A DNA stretch of 38,039 nucleotides from Pseudomonas atagonensis (GTDB lineage: Bacteria; Pseudomonadota; Gammaproteobacteria; Pseudomonadales; Pseudomonadaceae). The notes beneath the pieces were generated by a model, which made no database searches, was not told the DNA's origin, and saw only the letters and a program-made list of their open reading frames with translations. The position numbers were made by a program, and so were the translations under genes. The DNA lies in contig NZ_VXCA01000029.1 in assembly GCF_011369485.1 (NCBI RefSeq), forward strand, positions 39,386-77,424, given 5' to 3'. Below are positions 1-8,152 of the stretch, in pieces (positions within the stretch are counted from its first letter, which is position 1; each line of letters starts with the position of its first letter).

Positions 1-28
1 GCGTGGGAACGATCAACACGATCAACAC

Positions 29-60
29 CTGTAGGAGCTGCCGAAGGCTGCGATCTTTTG
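29..60 (+). repeat. REP-like intergenic repeat, single copy
   Basis: The stretch starting CTGTAGGAGCTGCCGAAGG and ending CGATCTTTTG resembles a repeat common between genes in P. fluorescens-group genomes. It ends just before the stop codon of the first gene. A short tandem GATCAACAC GATCAACAC lies immediately upstream at 11-28. Only one copy is present in the window, so assignment to a family rests on memory of other genomes. Confidence 0.5.
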
Positions 61-63
61 CTT

Positions 64-441
64 TTAAGCGGTTTTCCAGGTGATCTCTTCTTCACCGTCT
101 TCGCTGATGCGAATCCAGCGATCCGCCGTTTCCTCACCTTCTTCCTCGACCCACGTACCCGGCGCGCAGCGCACTTCGACGTTCAGTGCGGCGAATGCGG
201 CGCGAGCGCAGGCGATGTCGTCGTCCCATGGGGTCGCATCGCTTTCCAGGTACAGGCTGTTCCACTTGCCCACGGCTTTCGGCAGCCAGGTCACCGGGAT
301 ATTGCCGGCCTTGCACTTGTAGGTCTGACCTTTCTGTACCCAGTCGCTGCACGGGCCAAGAGCGGTGCCCAGCCAGGCGGAAATGGCCTTGTGGTCGACG
401 TCGGCGTCTTTCAGGTAAATCTCGATGTCCGGTTGGCGCAT
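64..441 (-). CDS. Conserved hypothetical small acidic protein (125 aa)
   Basis: I do not recognise a named family. The 125-residue protein has no signal peptide or membrane segment and looks cytoplasmic. It has four cysteines (31, 43, 78, 92), a tryptophan-rich middle (WLPKAVGKW, residues 52-60) and a strongly acidic C-terminus (EEEGEE, then EDGEEE) that ends TWKTA. I chose ATG 441 because GAGGA lies a normal distance upstream. The frame stays open further upstream to 513, but that part has no ribosome site and crosses a hairpin. The gene follows rlmA on the same strand after a 75-nt gap, so it could be the last gene of a dapE-rlmA unit. A similar small gene probably sits next to rlmA in other pseudomonads (recollection). 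Confidence 0.75.
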   Translation of the reverse strand: MRQPDIEIYLKDADVDHKAISAWLGTALGPCSDWVQKGQTYKCKAGNIPVTWLPKAVGKWNSLYLESDATPWDDDIACARAAFAALNVEVRCAPGTWVEEEGEETADRWIRISEDGEEEITWKTA

Positions 442-462
442 GGATGTCCTCACTGCGGGTCT

Positions 463-483
463 GAAAAATCCATTCGCGGATTT
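463..483 (-). terminator. Weak hairpin after rlmA
   Basis: Read on the minus strand, AAATCC and GGATTT form a 6-bp stem around GCGAAT and are followed only by TTC. It lies between rlmA and the small hypothetical gene. The short stem and poor T-run make it a weak or partial terminator at best. Confidence 0.25.
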
Positions 484-516
484 AGCCGGCCCCGGGCCTG
501 TGCCCGAGACCAAAAG

Positions 517-1326
517 TTATTGAAGAACGAAATAATCGTAGCGCATCGAGACAGTGGTCACGAACGGCTCGGGCTGTTCGATCACCGCCGCGCGGCGCTC
601 GGCGCTGGCGCGCCAGCCGTGGGGTGTCATCGCCAGCAGGTTTGCGCGATCCTCGGGTTTGTCCAGCGTCAGTTTGAATTCCAGGGTTTCACTGTGCGCC
701 AGCGCCATGCCTTCCGGCACCAGGGCCAGGTGCTTGTCGTCGGTGTACTCGCGCACTTCGTCGTACAGGCGCTCGCGCAATTCCATCAGGTGGCCGCTGG
801 TCGGGCCGACTTTCATCAGGCCGCCGCCGACGCTGAGCAGACGCTTGGCTTCTTCCCAGTCCAGCGGACTGAAAACACTGGCGAGAAACTGGCAGCTGCC
901 CGAGGCCAGCGGCACTCGGGCCATGCTCGCAATCAACCACGTCAGCGCCGGGTTGCGTTTGCAGGCGCGTTTGACCGCTTCCTTGGAGATATCCAGCGCG
1001 TAGCCGTCAGCGTCCGGCAAGGCCTCGGCGATCTGCGCGGTGTAGTAGCCCTCGCCACAACCGATATCGACCCAGCGACCCGGCGCATAACCCGCCGCCA
1101 GTTCCGCCAGACGCCTGGCCACTGGCGCATAGTGGCCGGCGTTGAGGAAGTCGCGGCGGGCTTCGACCATCGCCTGATTGTCGCCGGGGTCGCGGCTGTT
1201 CTTGTGCTGCACCGGCAACAGGTTCAGATAACCCTGACGCGCACGGTCGAAACGATGCCCGGCAGGGCAGGCCACGCCGTTGTCCACCGCATTCAGCGGC
1301 TCACTGCAGATCGGACATGCAAGCAT
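517..1326 (-). CDS. rlmA: 23S rRNA (guanine-N1)-methyltransferase RlmA
   Basis: This is the RlmA/RrmA family, which methylates N1 of G745 in 23S rRNA helix 35 using S-adenosylmethionine. The 269-residue protein starts with the family's zinc-binding element (Cys4, Cys7, Cys20, His24 in MLACPICSEPL...CPAGHRF). The Rossmann methyltransferase fold follows, with SAM motif I VDIGCGEGYYT near residue 87 and YALDIS as motif II. Length is normal for the family. The start ATG shares one base with the dapE stop codon (TGATG), so the two genes are probably translationally coupled and co-transcribed. It is cytoplasmic. The family call is firm; the exact G745 target is inferred from E. coli RlmA. Confidence 0.9.
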   Translation of the reverse strand: MLACPICSEPLNAVDNGVACPAGHRFDRARQGYLNLLPVQHKNSRDPGDNQAMVEARRDFLNAGHYAPVARRLAELAAGYAPGRWVDIGCGEGYYTAQIAEALPDADGYALDISKEAVKRACKRNPALTWLIASMARVPLASGSCQFLASVFSPLDWEEAKRLLSVGGGLMKVGPTSGHLMELRERLYDEVREYTDDKHLALVPEGMALAHSETLEFKLTLDKPEDRANLLAMTPHGWRASAERRAAVIEQPEPFVTTVSMRYDYFVLQ

Positions 1327-2477
1327 CAGGCGAGCAACTTGATCAGGGTCTGGTAGTAAATCTCGGTCAGCACGTCGAGGTCGGCTGCCAGTACGCGCTC
1401 GTTGACCTGGTGGATGGTCGCGTTGACCGGGCCCAGTTCAACCACTTGCGTGCCCATGGTCGCGATAAAGCGGCCATCGGAGGTGCCGCCGCTGGTGGAC
1501 GCCTTGGTCTCGCGACCGGTGATCTGCTTGATGCTCGACGACACCGCGTCGAGCAGCGCGCCCGGCTCGGTGAGGAACGGCAGACCGGACAATGCCCAGT
1601 CGATGTGCCAGTCCAGACCGTGTTTGTCGAGGATGTCGGCAACGCGTTTCTGCAGACCTTCAACGGTCGATTCGGTGGAGAAACGGAAGTTGAACACTGC
1701 CACCAGATCGCCCGGAATCACGTTGGTCGCGCCGGTGCCGGAGTTGACGTTGGAGATCTGGAAACTGGTCGGCGGGAAGAAGTCGTTGCCGTGATCCCAG
1801 TGCTCGGCGGCCAGTTCAGCCAGCGCCGGAGCAGCGAGGTGGATCGGGTTTTTCGCCAGGTGCGGATAAGCCACGTGGCCTTGAATGCCTTTGACGGTGA
1901 GCTTGGCGCCGAGCGAGCCGCGACGGCCGTTTTTCACCACGTCGCCGACCAGGGTGGTGCTCGACGGTTCACCGACGATGCACCAGTCCAGACGTTCGTT
2001 GCGTGCCGACAGACGCTCAACCACAGCTTTGGTGCCGTGGTGCGCCGGGCCTTCTTCGTCGCTGGTGATCAGGAACGCGACCTTGCCCTTGTGGTTCGGG
2101 TAGTCGGCGACAAAACGCTCGGCGGCGACAGTCATCGACGCCAGGCTGCCTTTCATGTCTGCCGCGCCACGGCCGCAGAGCATGCCGTGCTCGTCAATGA
2201 CGGCGTTGAACGGGTCGATCTGCCAAGCCGTCACCGGGCCGGTCGGCACCACGTCGGTGTGACCGGCAAAGCACAGCACCGGGCCGTCGTTGCTGCCGTG
2301 GGTGGCCCAGAAGTTATCCACATCTTCGATGCGCATCGGCTCCAGGGTGAAACCGGCATCGCCCAGGCGTTGCATCATCTGCTTCTGGCAATCGGCGTCG
2401 ACCGGCGTCACGGACGGACGGCGGATCAGGTCGATGGCGAGTTGGAGGGTCGGCGAAAGGTCGGCGTGGGCCGTCAT
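1326..2477 (-). CDS. dapE: Succinyl-diaminopimelate desuccinylase
   Basis: DapE hydrolyses N-succinyl-LL-2,6-diaminopimelate to LL-diaminopimelate and succinate, late in lysine and peptidoglycan precursor synthesis. The 383-residue protein has all M20 dizinc ligands: His73 (AGHTDVVP), bridging Asp107 (GRGAADMKG), Glu142 next to catalytic Glu141 (SDEEGP), Glu170 (GEPSS) and His356 (NATIHQ). These match the E. coli DapE ligands with a constant offset of about 6-7. Start ATG 2477 has GGAG about 7 nt upstream. It is the first gene of a unit with rlmA. Two other genes of the same pathway branch, dapD and dapC, lie at 8.2-9.2 kb and 13.2-14.4 kb. Confidence 0.97.
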   Translation of the reverse strand: MTAHADLSPTLQLAIDLIRRPSVTPVDADCQKQMMQRLGDAGFTLEPMRIEDVDNFWATHGSNDGPVLCFAGHTDVVPTGPVTAWQIDPFNAVIDEHGMLCGRGAADMKGSLASMTVAAERFVADYPNHKGKVAFLITSDEEGPAHHGTKAVVERLSARNERLDWCIVGEPSSTTLVGDVVKNGRRGSLGAKLTVKGIQGHVAYPHLAKNPIHLAAPALAELAAEHWDHGNDFFPPTSFQISNVNSGTGATNVIPGDLVAVFNFRFSTESTVEGLQKRVADILDKHGLDWHIDWALSGLPFLTEPGALLDAVSSSIKQITGRETKASTSGGTSDGRFIATMGTQVVELGPVNATIHQVNERVLAADLDVLTEIYYQTLIKLLA

Positions 2478-2516
2478 GGAGAACTCCGGAGATCATGAAT
2501 GTGGGCGCGGACTAAA

Positions 2517-2606
2517 TGTGGGAGCGGGCTTGCTCGCGAAGGCGATTTATCAGCCAACATAGATGTTGAATGTTACAAAGCCTTCGCGAGCAAGCCCGCT
2601 CCCACA
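2517..2606. repeat. Inverted REP pair (GTGGGAGCGGGCTTGCTCGC family)
   Basis: Two 26-nt arms (2518-2543 and 2580-2605) are exact reverse complements, separated by 36 nt. The arms are the typical Pseudomonas REP sequence. The pair lies between the 5' end of dapE and the 3' end of ndvB. Near-identical arms recur at 9.7 kb and 37.8 kb. Confidence 0.92.
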
Positions 2607-2669
2607 GGGATACAGTCCAGTCAGTCAGACCGGGTATCTCGCCAAGCCCTGCAAAATGGCGGTTATCTT

Positions 2670-2700
2670 AAAGCAAAACGGCGACCATTGGCCGCCGTTT
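2670..2700 (-). terminator. Rho-independent terminator of ndvB
   Basis: On the minus strand, 18 nt after the ndvB stop, AAACGGCG and CGCCGTTT form a stem that extends through GCC/GGT towards a short loop (2676-2700). TTGCTTTAAGATAA follows. The position and GC-rich stem fit termination of ndvB, which also insulates it from dapE. Confidence 0.75.
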
Positions 2701-2717
2701 AGTGCATCGGTGAGGAA

Positions 2718-5309
2718 TTAGACAGCCGGTGCCGGTTCCGGCGCAGCCGCAGGTTTTGGCAGCGACGACAGGAACGCCATGATCAGTGCCGCCACATACG
2801 GCAGCGACTGCACCAAAAGCATGGTCACCCAGAAGCGCATGTCGTTGCTCGGAATGCCTTGGACGAGGTAGATGCCCAGCGCCGCGCCCCACAACAGCAG
2901 CATGATGAACAGCTCTTCACGCGCTTCGGAAATCGCCACCCAGAAGCCGTGGTTGTCGGCATTTTTCGGGGTGCGGAAGAACGGAATGCTGCTGGTGAAG
3001 AAGCCGTACAGCACCGCTTTGGCGATGGTGTGCGACAACGCCAGACCGGCCAGTGCCGCGCAGAACGCATCCTTCAGATTCACGCCGACGGCGCGACGGT
3101 AGAGGAAGATGATCTTGCCGACCTTGAACACGAACAGTGCCAGCGGCGGGATCGCGAAAATCAGCAGCGGCGGATCGACCCGTTGCGGCACGATGATCAT
3201 CGCCGCCGACCACAACAGCGCGCCGACGGTGAAGAAGATGTTCATGCCGTCCGCGACCCACGGTAGCCAGCCCGCGAGGAAGTGATAACGCTGGCCACGG
3301 GTCAGCTCGGTGTCCTTGCCGCGCAGCAGGCTTCGGGTGTGACGCTTGATGATCTGAATCGCACCGTAGGCCCAGCGGAAACGCTGCTTCTTGAAGTCGA
3401 TGAAGGTGTCCGGCATCAAGCCCTTGCCGTAACTGTCGTGGTAATACGCCGCCGACAGACCTTTTTCAAACACGCGCAGACCGAGTTCGGCGTCTTCACA
3501 GATACACCAGTCGGCCCAACCGAGTTCTTCCAGAACCGAACGGCGAGTCATGGTCATGGTGCCGTGCTGAATGATCGCGTCGCGGTCGTTGCGAGTGACC
3601 ATGCCGATGTGGAAGAAGCCTTTGTATTCGGCGTAGCAGAGCTTCTTGAAGGTGCTTTCGTTCTGATCGCGGTAGTCCTGCGGCGACTGCACCACGGCGA
3701 TTTTCGGATCGGCGAAGTGCGGCACCATGTGCTTGAGCCAGTTCGGGTGCACGCAGTAATCGGAGTCGATCACCGCGATCACTTCGGCGTCCTTGGCGGT
3801 GTGCGGGATCAGGTAGTTCAGCGCACCGCCCTTGAAACCGGCCAGGGGCGATACGTGGAAAAACTTGAAGCGCGGGCCGAGGGTTTCGCAGTAGTCGCGC
3901 ACCGGCTCCCAGACCGCCGGGTCCTTGGTGTTGTTGTCGATGATCAGGACTTCAAAGTCCGGATAGTCGAGGTTGGCCAAGGCGTCGAGGGTCTGTTTGA
4001 CCATCTCCGGCGGCTCGTTGTAACAAGGCACGTGGATCGATACTTTCGGGCGGTAGTCCGAATCGCCGATCACCGGCAGGAATTCACGCCGACGCTTGTG
4101 AATCCACACCGCTTCGGCCAGTTCGTGGGCTTCGGTCAGCAGGACGATGAACACCCCGAGCGCACCGAGCGCCAGCAGGAAACCCACCGTCAAACTGAAC
4201 CACGTGCTGTATTGCAGACTGTAGTCGTAACCGATCCACACCAGCACCGAACCGCAGAGGAAGGCGATAAAGGTCAGGAAGATCCGGCCACGCTGGCGCA
4301 ATGCCGAGCCGTCAATCATCAGCAAGGTCAGTGACAACAGCGCCAATACCACCGAGCCAACGGCCAGCACGCGCCATTGCGGAATCGCCACCACCGGGCC
4401 TTCGAAGTTGAATTTCTGCTGACGGGCGGCGTTGAACACGCCCCAATACGCGCCGACCGAACCTTCGTCGCTGGCTTTCCACGGCTGGTCAAACGCTTCG
4501 ATCACGAAGTAGTTGAAGCCCTGACGGTTGAGTTTGTTGACCAGCGTGCGCAGGTAGATCGCCTGATCCGCTGGCGAAGCATCGGCGCCACCGCGCATGC
4601 GCCCGTTGCTCGGCCAGCCCACTTCGGAGAGCAGCAGCGGTTTTTTCGGGAAAAGTTTTTTCAGGTCGCGGGCGCGATCGAAAACAAACTGCCCGGCCTT
4701 GTCGACTGGAATGAATTCCCAGTACGGCAGAACGTGCGCGGCGATCAGGTCGACGTGCTTGGCCAGCTCCGGGTGTTCTTCCCAGACGTGCCACTGTTCG
4801 GAGGTGGTCACCGGCACTTTGACGGCAGCGCGCACGCGGTCGAGCAATACGCTCAGTTGTTCGGCGGTGATTTCCTTGCGGAAGATCGCTTCGTTACCGA
4901 CCACCACGCGCACCACGCTGCGCGAGGTGTTGGCCAGTTCGATGGCGCGCTGGATTTCCCGCTCGTTGCGTTCCTGATCGGGGCTGATCCAGATCCCGAG
5001 GGTCACGCGCAGGCCGAACTCTTCGGCCAGTTTCGGAATGTCCTGCAGGGAGCCGTCGACCGAGTAGATACGGATGTTGTCCGTCAGCTTGCTCATGATC
5101 TCCAGATCGCGGCGCATCTCGTCGTCAGACGGATATTGATCCTTCTGGGGGAATTGTCCCTGCTGAAATGGCGAATAGGAGAAACCGGAGATCTGCTCCG
5201 GCCAGTTGGGCGCGGAGACCGGGCGATTGATCAGCGCCCAGAAACCGGTGAACAGGGCGGCGATCGCCAGAACCACCACCAGGTTGAGACCAAATTTACG
5301 CGATGACAT
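2718..5309 (-). CDS. ndvB: NdvB-type beta-glucan synthase, GH17-GT2 fusion
   Basis: This 863-residue inner-membrane enzyme joins two glycan-active domains. Residues 1-30 form a signal-anchor helix. Residues about 38-330 are a GH17 (beta-1,3-glucanase/transglucosylase) domain with acid/base Glu140 (VVVGNEAIF) and nucleophile Glu229 (LLLSEVGWPSNG), probably periplasmic. After two or three hydrophobic helices comes a family-2 glycosyltransferase with a UDP-sugar DxD (IDSDYC), CEDAELGLR and the QRFRWAYGA motif, then more C-terminal membrane helices. The P. aeruginosa homologue NdvB makes cyclic beta-1,3-glucans linked to biofilm tolerance (established knowledge). The model is UDP-glucose polymerisation by GT2 and trimming or branching by GH17. 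ATG 5309 starts at the anchor helix; 32 further in-frame upstream codons look non-coding. The ribosome site is weak (GGAACC). It is monocistronic, with a terminator directly after it. Confidence 0.92.
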   Translation of the reverse strand: MSSRKFGLNLVVVLAIAALFTGFWALINRPVSAPNWPEQISGFSYSPFQQGQFPQKDQYPSDDEMRRDLEIMSKLTDNIRIYSVDGSLQDIPKLAEEFGLRVTLGIWISPDQERNEREIQRAIELANTSRSVVRVVVGNEAIFRKEITAEQLSVLLDRVRAAVKVPVTTSEQWHVWEEHPELAKHVDLIAAHVLPYWEFIPVDKAGQFVFDRARDLKKLFPKKPLLLSEVGWPSNGRMRGGADASPADQAIYLRTLVNKLNRQGFNYFVIEAFDQPWKASDEGSVGAYWGVFNAARQQKFNFEGPVVAIPQWRVLAVGSVVLALLSLTLLMIDGSALRQRGRIFLTFIAFLCGSVLVWIGYDYSLQYSTWFSLTVGFLLALGALGVFIVLLTEAHELAEAVWIHKRRREFLPVIGDSDYRPKVSIHVPCYNEPPEMVKQTLDALANLDYPDFEVLIIDNNTKDPAVWEPVRDYCETLGPRFKFFHVSPLAGFKGGALNYLIPHTAKDAEVIAVIDSDYCVHPNWLKHMVPHFADPKIAVVQSPQDYRDQNESTFKKLCYAEYKGFFHIGMVTRNDRDAIIQHGTMTMTRRSVLEELGWADWCICEDAELGLRVFEKGLSAAYYHDSYGKGLMPDTFIDFKKQRFRWAYGAIQIIKRHTRSLLRGKDTELTRGQRYHFLAGWLPWVADGMNIFFTVGALLWSAAMIIVPQRVDPPLLIFAIPPLALFVFKVGKIIFLYRRAVGVNLKDAFCAALAGLALSHTIAKAVLYGFFTSSIPFFRTPKNADNHGFWVAISEAREELFIMLLLWGAALGIYLVQGIPSNDMRFWVTMLLVQSLPYVAALIMAFLSSLPKPAAAPEPAPAV

Positions 5310-5473
5310 AGCTATTTCGGGTTCCAAAGGCTGTGGAACGAAGGAACGGATCGGCTTACGCCAAAAGGGCGCGAATCCTACACCGGCACTCCACTGGTCG
5401 TACACCGGACAGGGAAATTCCCGATATTGGGCAGCCGACTTTGACTTAAGTTCTTACACTTGTAGCGCGAAGC

Positions 5474-5503
5474 TTAAAACTTGTCGCTGCGTGGCCCTAT
5501 AAT
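5474..5503 (+). promoter_or_regulatory. Probable sigma-70 promoter of tcdA
   Basis: A perfect TATAAT (5498-5503) lies about 27 nt before the tcdA start. The -35 is poor: TTAAAA at 5474 (18-nt spacer) is the best fit. The 5310-5473 stretch between this promoter and the ndvB start holds no other recognisable feature, although the ndvB promoter must lie there on the minus strand. Confidence 0.55.
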
Positions 5504-5529
5504 GCGCGCCGGTTTTTGGGGTAATGGTC

Positions 5530-6342
5530 ATGAGTACAGAAGATCCGCGGTTTGCAGGCATCGCCCGTTTGTATGGCATCGAGGGGTTGGAGCGCTTGCG
5601 CGCCGCTCATGTGGCGATTGTCGGCGTCGGCGGCGTCGGCTCCTGGGCGGCGGAAGCCATGGCCCGTTGTGGCGTCGGTGAAATTTCGCTGTTCGACCTG
5701 GACGACGTCTGCGTCAGCAACGCCAACCGTCAGTTGCACGCGCTGGACAGCACGGTGGGCAAACCCAAGGTTGAAGTGATGGCCGAGCGTCTGCGCGGGA
5801 TCAACCCGGACTGCAAGGTGCACGCTGTGGCGGACTTTGTCACCCGCGACACCATGGCCGAATACATCACGCCGAACATCGATTGCGTGATCGACTGCAT
5901 CGACGCGGTCAACGCCAAGGCGGCGCTGATCGCCTGGTGCAAACGCCGCAAGATTCAGATCATCACCACTGGCGGTGCGGGCGGGCAGATCGATCCGACA
6001 CTGATTCAGGTCTGCGACCTTAACCGCACGTTTAACGATCCGCTGGCCTCGAAAGTGCGCTCGACCTTGCGTCGCGACTACGGCTTCTCGCGCACCGTGA
6101 CTCGCCATTACAGCGTGCCGTGCGTGTTCTCCACCGAGCAACTGCGCTACCCGAAACCGGATGGCAGTATTTGTCTGCAGAAAAGTTTTGTCGGCGACGG
6201 CGTGAAACTGGACTGCGCCGGCGGGTTTGGTGCGGTGATGATGGTCACGGCAACGTTCGGCATGGTCGCTGCGACCAAGGCAGTGGACAAGATTGTGGCG
6301 GGTGTTCGGCGCCCGGCTGACCGGATCAAGCCGACTGTTTAG
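5530..6342 (+). CDS. tcdA: tRNA threonylcarbamoyladenosine dehydratase TcdA (CsdL)
   Basis: TcdA is an E1-like enzyme that uses ATP to cyclise t6A37 of ANN-decoding tRNAs to ct6A. The 270-residue protein shows the ThiF/MoeB nucleotide fold: glycine-rich loop VGVGGVGSW (residues 31-39), acidic strand end LFDLDDV (55-61), SNANRQLHAL and VIDCIDAV. Length and the C-terminal VDKIVAGVR region fit the family. The second ATG (5530) is preferred over 5524 because GGGG lies about 8 nt before it. It converges on csdE-csdA across an inverted repeat. CsdA and CsdE supply persulfide sulfur in the E. coli CSD system, and CsdL is the third partner, so the neighbourhood supports the call. Confidence 0.95.
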   Translation: MSTEDPRFAGIARLYGIEGLERLRAAHVAIVGVGGVGSWAAEAMARCGVGEISLFDLDDVCVSNANRQLHALDSTVGKPKVEVMAERLRGINPDCKVHAVADFVTRDTMAEYITPNIDCVIDCIDAVNAKAALIAWCKRRKIQIITTGGAGGQIDPTLIQVCDLNRTFNDPLASKVRSTLRRDYGFSRTVTRHYSVPCVFSTEQLRYPKPDGSICLQKSFVGDGVKLDCAGGFGAVMMVTATFGMVAATKAVDKIVAGVRRPADRIKPTV

Positions 6343-6348
6343 CAGACT

Positions 6349-6482
6349 TGGTGGAGAGGGGGTTTATCCCCGTTGGGGGGCGAAGCAGCCCCAATCAATC
6401 ACATAGGGGTTACCTGACTCTCCGAGGAAGCAGATCTGGGGGCGCTTCGCACCCCAACGGGGATAAATCCCCTCGCCACAGG
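6349..6482. repeat. Inverted repeat pair between convergent tcdA and csdE
   Basis: The left arm (6350-6392) begins GGTGGAGAGGGGGTTTATCC. The right arm (6437-6482), read in reverse, begins CTGTGGCGAGGGGATTTATC. Both continue into CCCGTTGGGG and a GCGAAGC core. This is a second P. fluorescens-type intergenic repeat family, distinct from the GTGGGAGCGGG elements. A related pair occurs at 14430-14565. Folded in RNA, the pair could act as a bidirectional terminator for tcdA and csdA-csdE. Confidence 0.85.
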
Positions 6483-6483
6483 G

Positions 6484-6888
6484 TTAACCCGCCAACTCAT
6501 TCATCCGCTTGAGCACGGCATTGAGGCCATTGCTGCGCGACGGCGACAGTTGCCGCGACAAACCCAACTGATTGAACCAATCCGGCAGATCCACCTGCTG
6601 CAACTCGCCAGCGGTCAAACCGTTCACCCGCAACAACAACAACGCCACCAATCCACGAATCATCCGCGCATCGCTGCTTGCCGCGAACTGCCAGTGACCA
6701 TCGCGCAACTCGCCGACCAGCCATACCTGACTTTCACAGCCATGCACCCGGTTGGCCTCGCACTTGTCCTCGGCATTCAACGGCGGCAGACGATCGCCGG
6801 ACTGCATCAGCAACCGCGCCCGTTGTTCCCAGCCAGCGGCAGTCTGGAAAGTCTGCAGCGCCTCGGCGGCCTCGACCGGCAGACTCAT
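6484..6888 (-). CDS. csdE: Sulfur acceptor protein CsdE (SufE family)
   Basis: This 134-residue SufE/CsdE-type protein accepts persulfide sulfur from its cysteine desulfurase partner. The sulfur-accepting cysteine is Cys51 in VHGCESQVW; a second cysteine (43) lies nearby in DKCEAN. The usual C-terminal part (MIRGLVALLLLRVNGLTAGE, then LGLSRQLSPSRSNGL) is present. The start ATG overlaps the csdA stop (ATGA), so the pair is one operon with coupled translation. CsdE is preferred over SufE because it is paired with a CsdA-like desulfurase and faces tcdA (csdL), with no suf or isc genes nearby. Confidence 0.92.
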   Translation of the reverse strand: MSLPVEAAEALQTFQTAAGWEQRARLLMQSGDRLPPLNAEDKCEANRVHGCESQVWLVGELRDGHWQFAASSDARMIRGLVALLLLRVNGLTAGELQQVDLPDWFNQLGLSRQLSPSRSNGLNAVLKRMNELAG

Positions 6889-8090
6889 CGCAACAGCTCC
6901 AGCGCCTGATCCAGGGCTTCGAAAAAGCGCTCCAGATCTTCGGAGTCGTTGTACAGCGCCAGTGACACGCGAATCGCCCCGGCCAGCTCAAAACTTTTCA
7001 GCAATGGCATGGCGCAATGATGCCCTGCACGCACGGCGATGCCTTGCTCGGTCAGCAGATGCGCGAGATCGGCGTTGTGCACGCCCTCGACGACAAAACT
7101 GGCCAGCGCCAGTTGCGGTTTGCCCAGCAGACGAATGCCGTTACGCGCCGCGAGGCCACGCAATAGATAGTCGTGCAGCGCCGCTTCGTGAGCGGACACC
7201 GCGTCCTGATCCAGCCCGGCCAGATAATCAAGGGTCGCGCCGAGGCCGATCACACTGGCAATCGGCGGCGTGCCTGCCTCGAACCCCAGCGGAGCAGGGC
7301 GGAAGCGTGAGTCGTGATAGTTGGCTTCCAGCACCATTTCGCCGCCGAACTGCCAGGGCTTAAGGTGTTCCAGCGCTGCGTTGCGCCCGAACAGCACACC
7401 GAGGCCATCGGGGCCGTACAGCTTGTGGCTGGAAAATACGTAAAAGTCGCACCCCAGCGCCTGCACGTCATGCCGACCGTGCACCACACCTTGGGCGCCA
7501 TCGACCACCGTCAGCGCGTTCTGCGCCTTGGCCATGGCCAGCAGCGCCGGCAGCGGTTGCCAGGCGCCGAGCACATTGGATAACTGGCTGACCGCCAGCA
7601 AACGCGTGCGCGGGCCGATCAGGTGCACCGCTTGGGCGAGGTCGATCAAACCGTCCTCATCCAGCGGCAGAATCACCAGTTTCAGGTTGCGACGTAGCGC
7701 CAGTTGCTGCCACGGCAGCAGGTTGGCGTGATGCTCCAGGGCGCTGATGACAATTTCATCGCCCGGATGGAAAAGATGTTCCAGGCCATAAGCCAGGAGA
7801 TTCAGCGCACTGGTGGCGCCGTGGGTAAAGATGATCTGCCCGCTGTCACCGGCATTCAGCCACTGGGCAACCTTCAGGCGGCTGTCCTCGAACGCCTGCG
7901 TGGCGTGGGCGCCGGGCAGATGTTGCGCACGATGCACGTTGGCCGCGCCATTGGCGTAGTAATGCGCCAGCGCGTCGAGCAGGGCTTGGGGTTTTTGCGT
8001 AGTGGCGGCGTTGTCCAGATAGGTCTGGTCTTGCCGTTGCAGAGCGGCGATGGCCGGGAAATCGGCGCGCCAGGGCGAGGGAATCATCAT
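6885..8090 (-). CDS. csdA: Cysteine desulfurase CsdA
   Basis: CsdA is a PLP-dependent class V aminotransferase-fold enzyme that removes sulfur from cysteine (or sulfinate or selenium from analogues) and passes it to CsdE. In the 401-residue protein Lys223 (VFSSHKLYGPDG) binds PLP, with VVDGAQGVVHG before it. Cys359 in RAGHHCAMPLL is the persulfide cysteine typical of group II (SufS/CsdA) desulfurases. YLDNAATTQKP (24-34) and HRAQHLPG are also standard. I chose ATG 8090 (8087 is equally possible) because the longer open frame to 8210 runs through a REP element and non-family sequence. The ribosome site is weak (AGG). It follows dapD on the same strand after 62 nt containing a REP. Confidence 0.94.
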   Translation of the reverse strand: MMIPSPWRADFPAIAALQRQDQTYLDNAATTQKPQALLDALAHYYANGAANVHRAQHLPGAHATQAFEDSRLKVAQWLNAGDSGQIIFTHGATSALNLLAYGLEHLFHPGDEIVISALEHHANLLPWQQLALRRNLKLVILPLDEDGLIDLAQAVHLIGPRTRLLAVSQLSNVLGAWQPLPALLAMAKAQNALTVVDGAQGVVHGRHDVQALGCDFYVFSSHKLYGPDGLGVLFGRNAALEHLKPWQFGGEMVLEANYHDSRFRPAPLGFEAGTPPIASVIGLGATLDYLAGLDQDAVSAHEAALHDYLLRGLAARNGIRLLGKPQLALASFVVEGVHNADLAHLLTEQGIAVRAGHHCAMPLLKSFELAGAIRVSLALYNDSEDLERFFEALDQALELLR

Positions 8091-8105
8091 GTGTATACGC
8101 CTGAC

Positions 8106-8137
8106 CCTGTGAAAGCGAGCAAGCTCGCTCCCACAGG
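8106..8137. repeat. Single REP element between dapD and csdA
   Basis: CCTGTG and CACAGG flank GCGAGC-AA-GCTCGC, giving an imperfect palindrome of the GTGGGAGCGAGCTTGCTCGC family. Unlike the other copies it is single, not an inverted pair. It lies between the dapD stop and the csdA start on the same strand and could reduce read-through or protect the dapD 3' end. Confidence 0.8.
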
Positions 8138-8152
8138 TTATCAATGTGCTGC

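Noticed and set aside
58..2498. Plus-strand frames of 432 and 393 codons opposite the first hypothetical gene, rlmA and dapE
   Set aside because: They are shadows of real minus-strand genes that carry full catalytic motifs and good ribosome sites.
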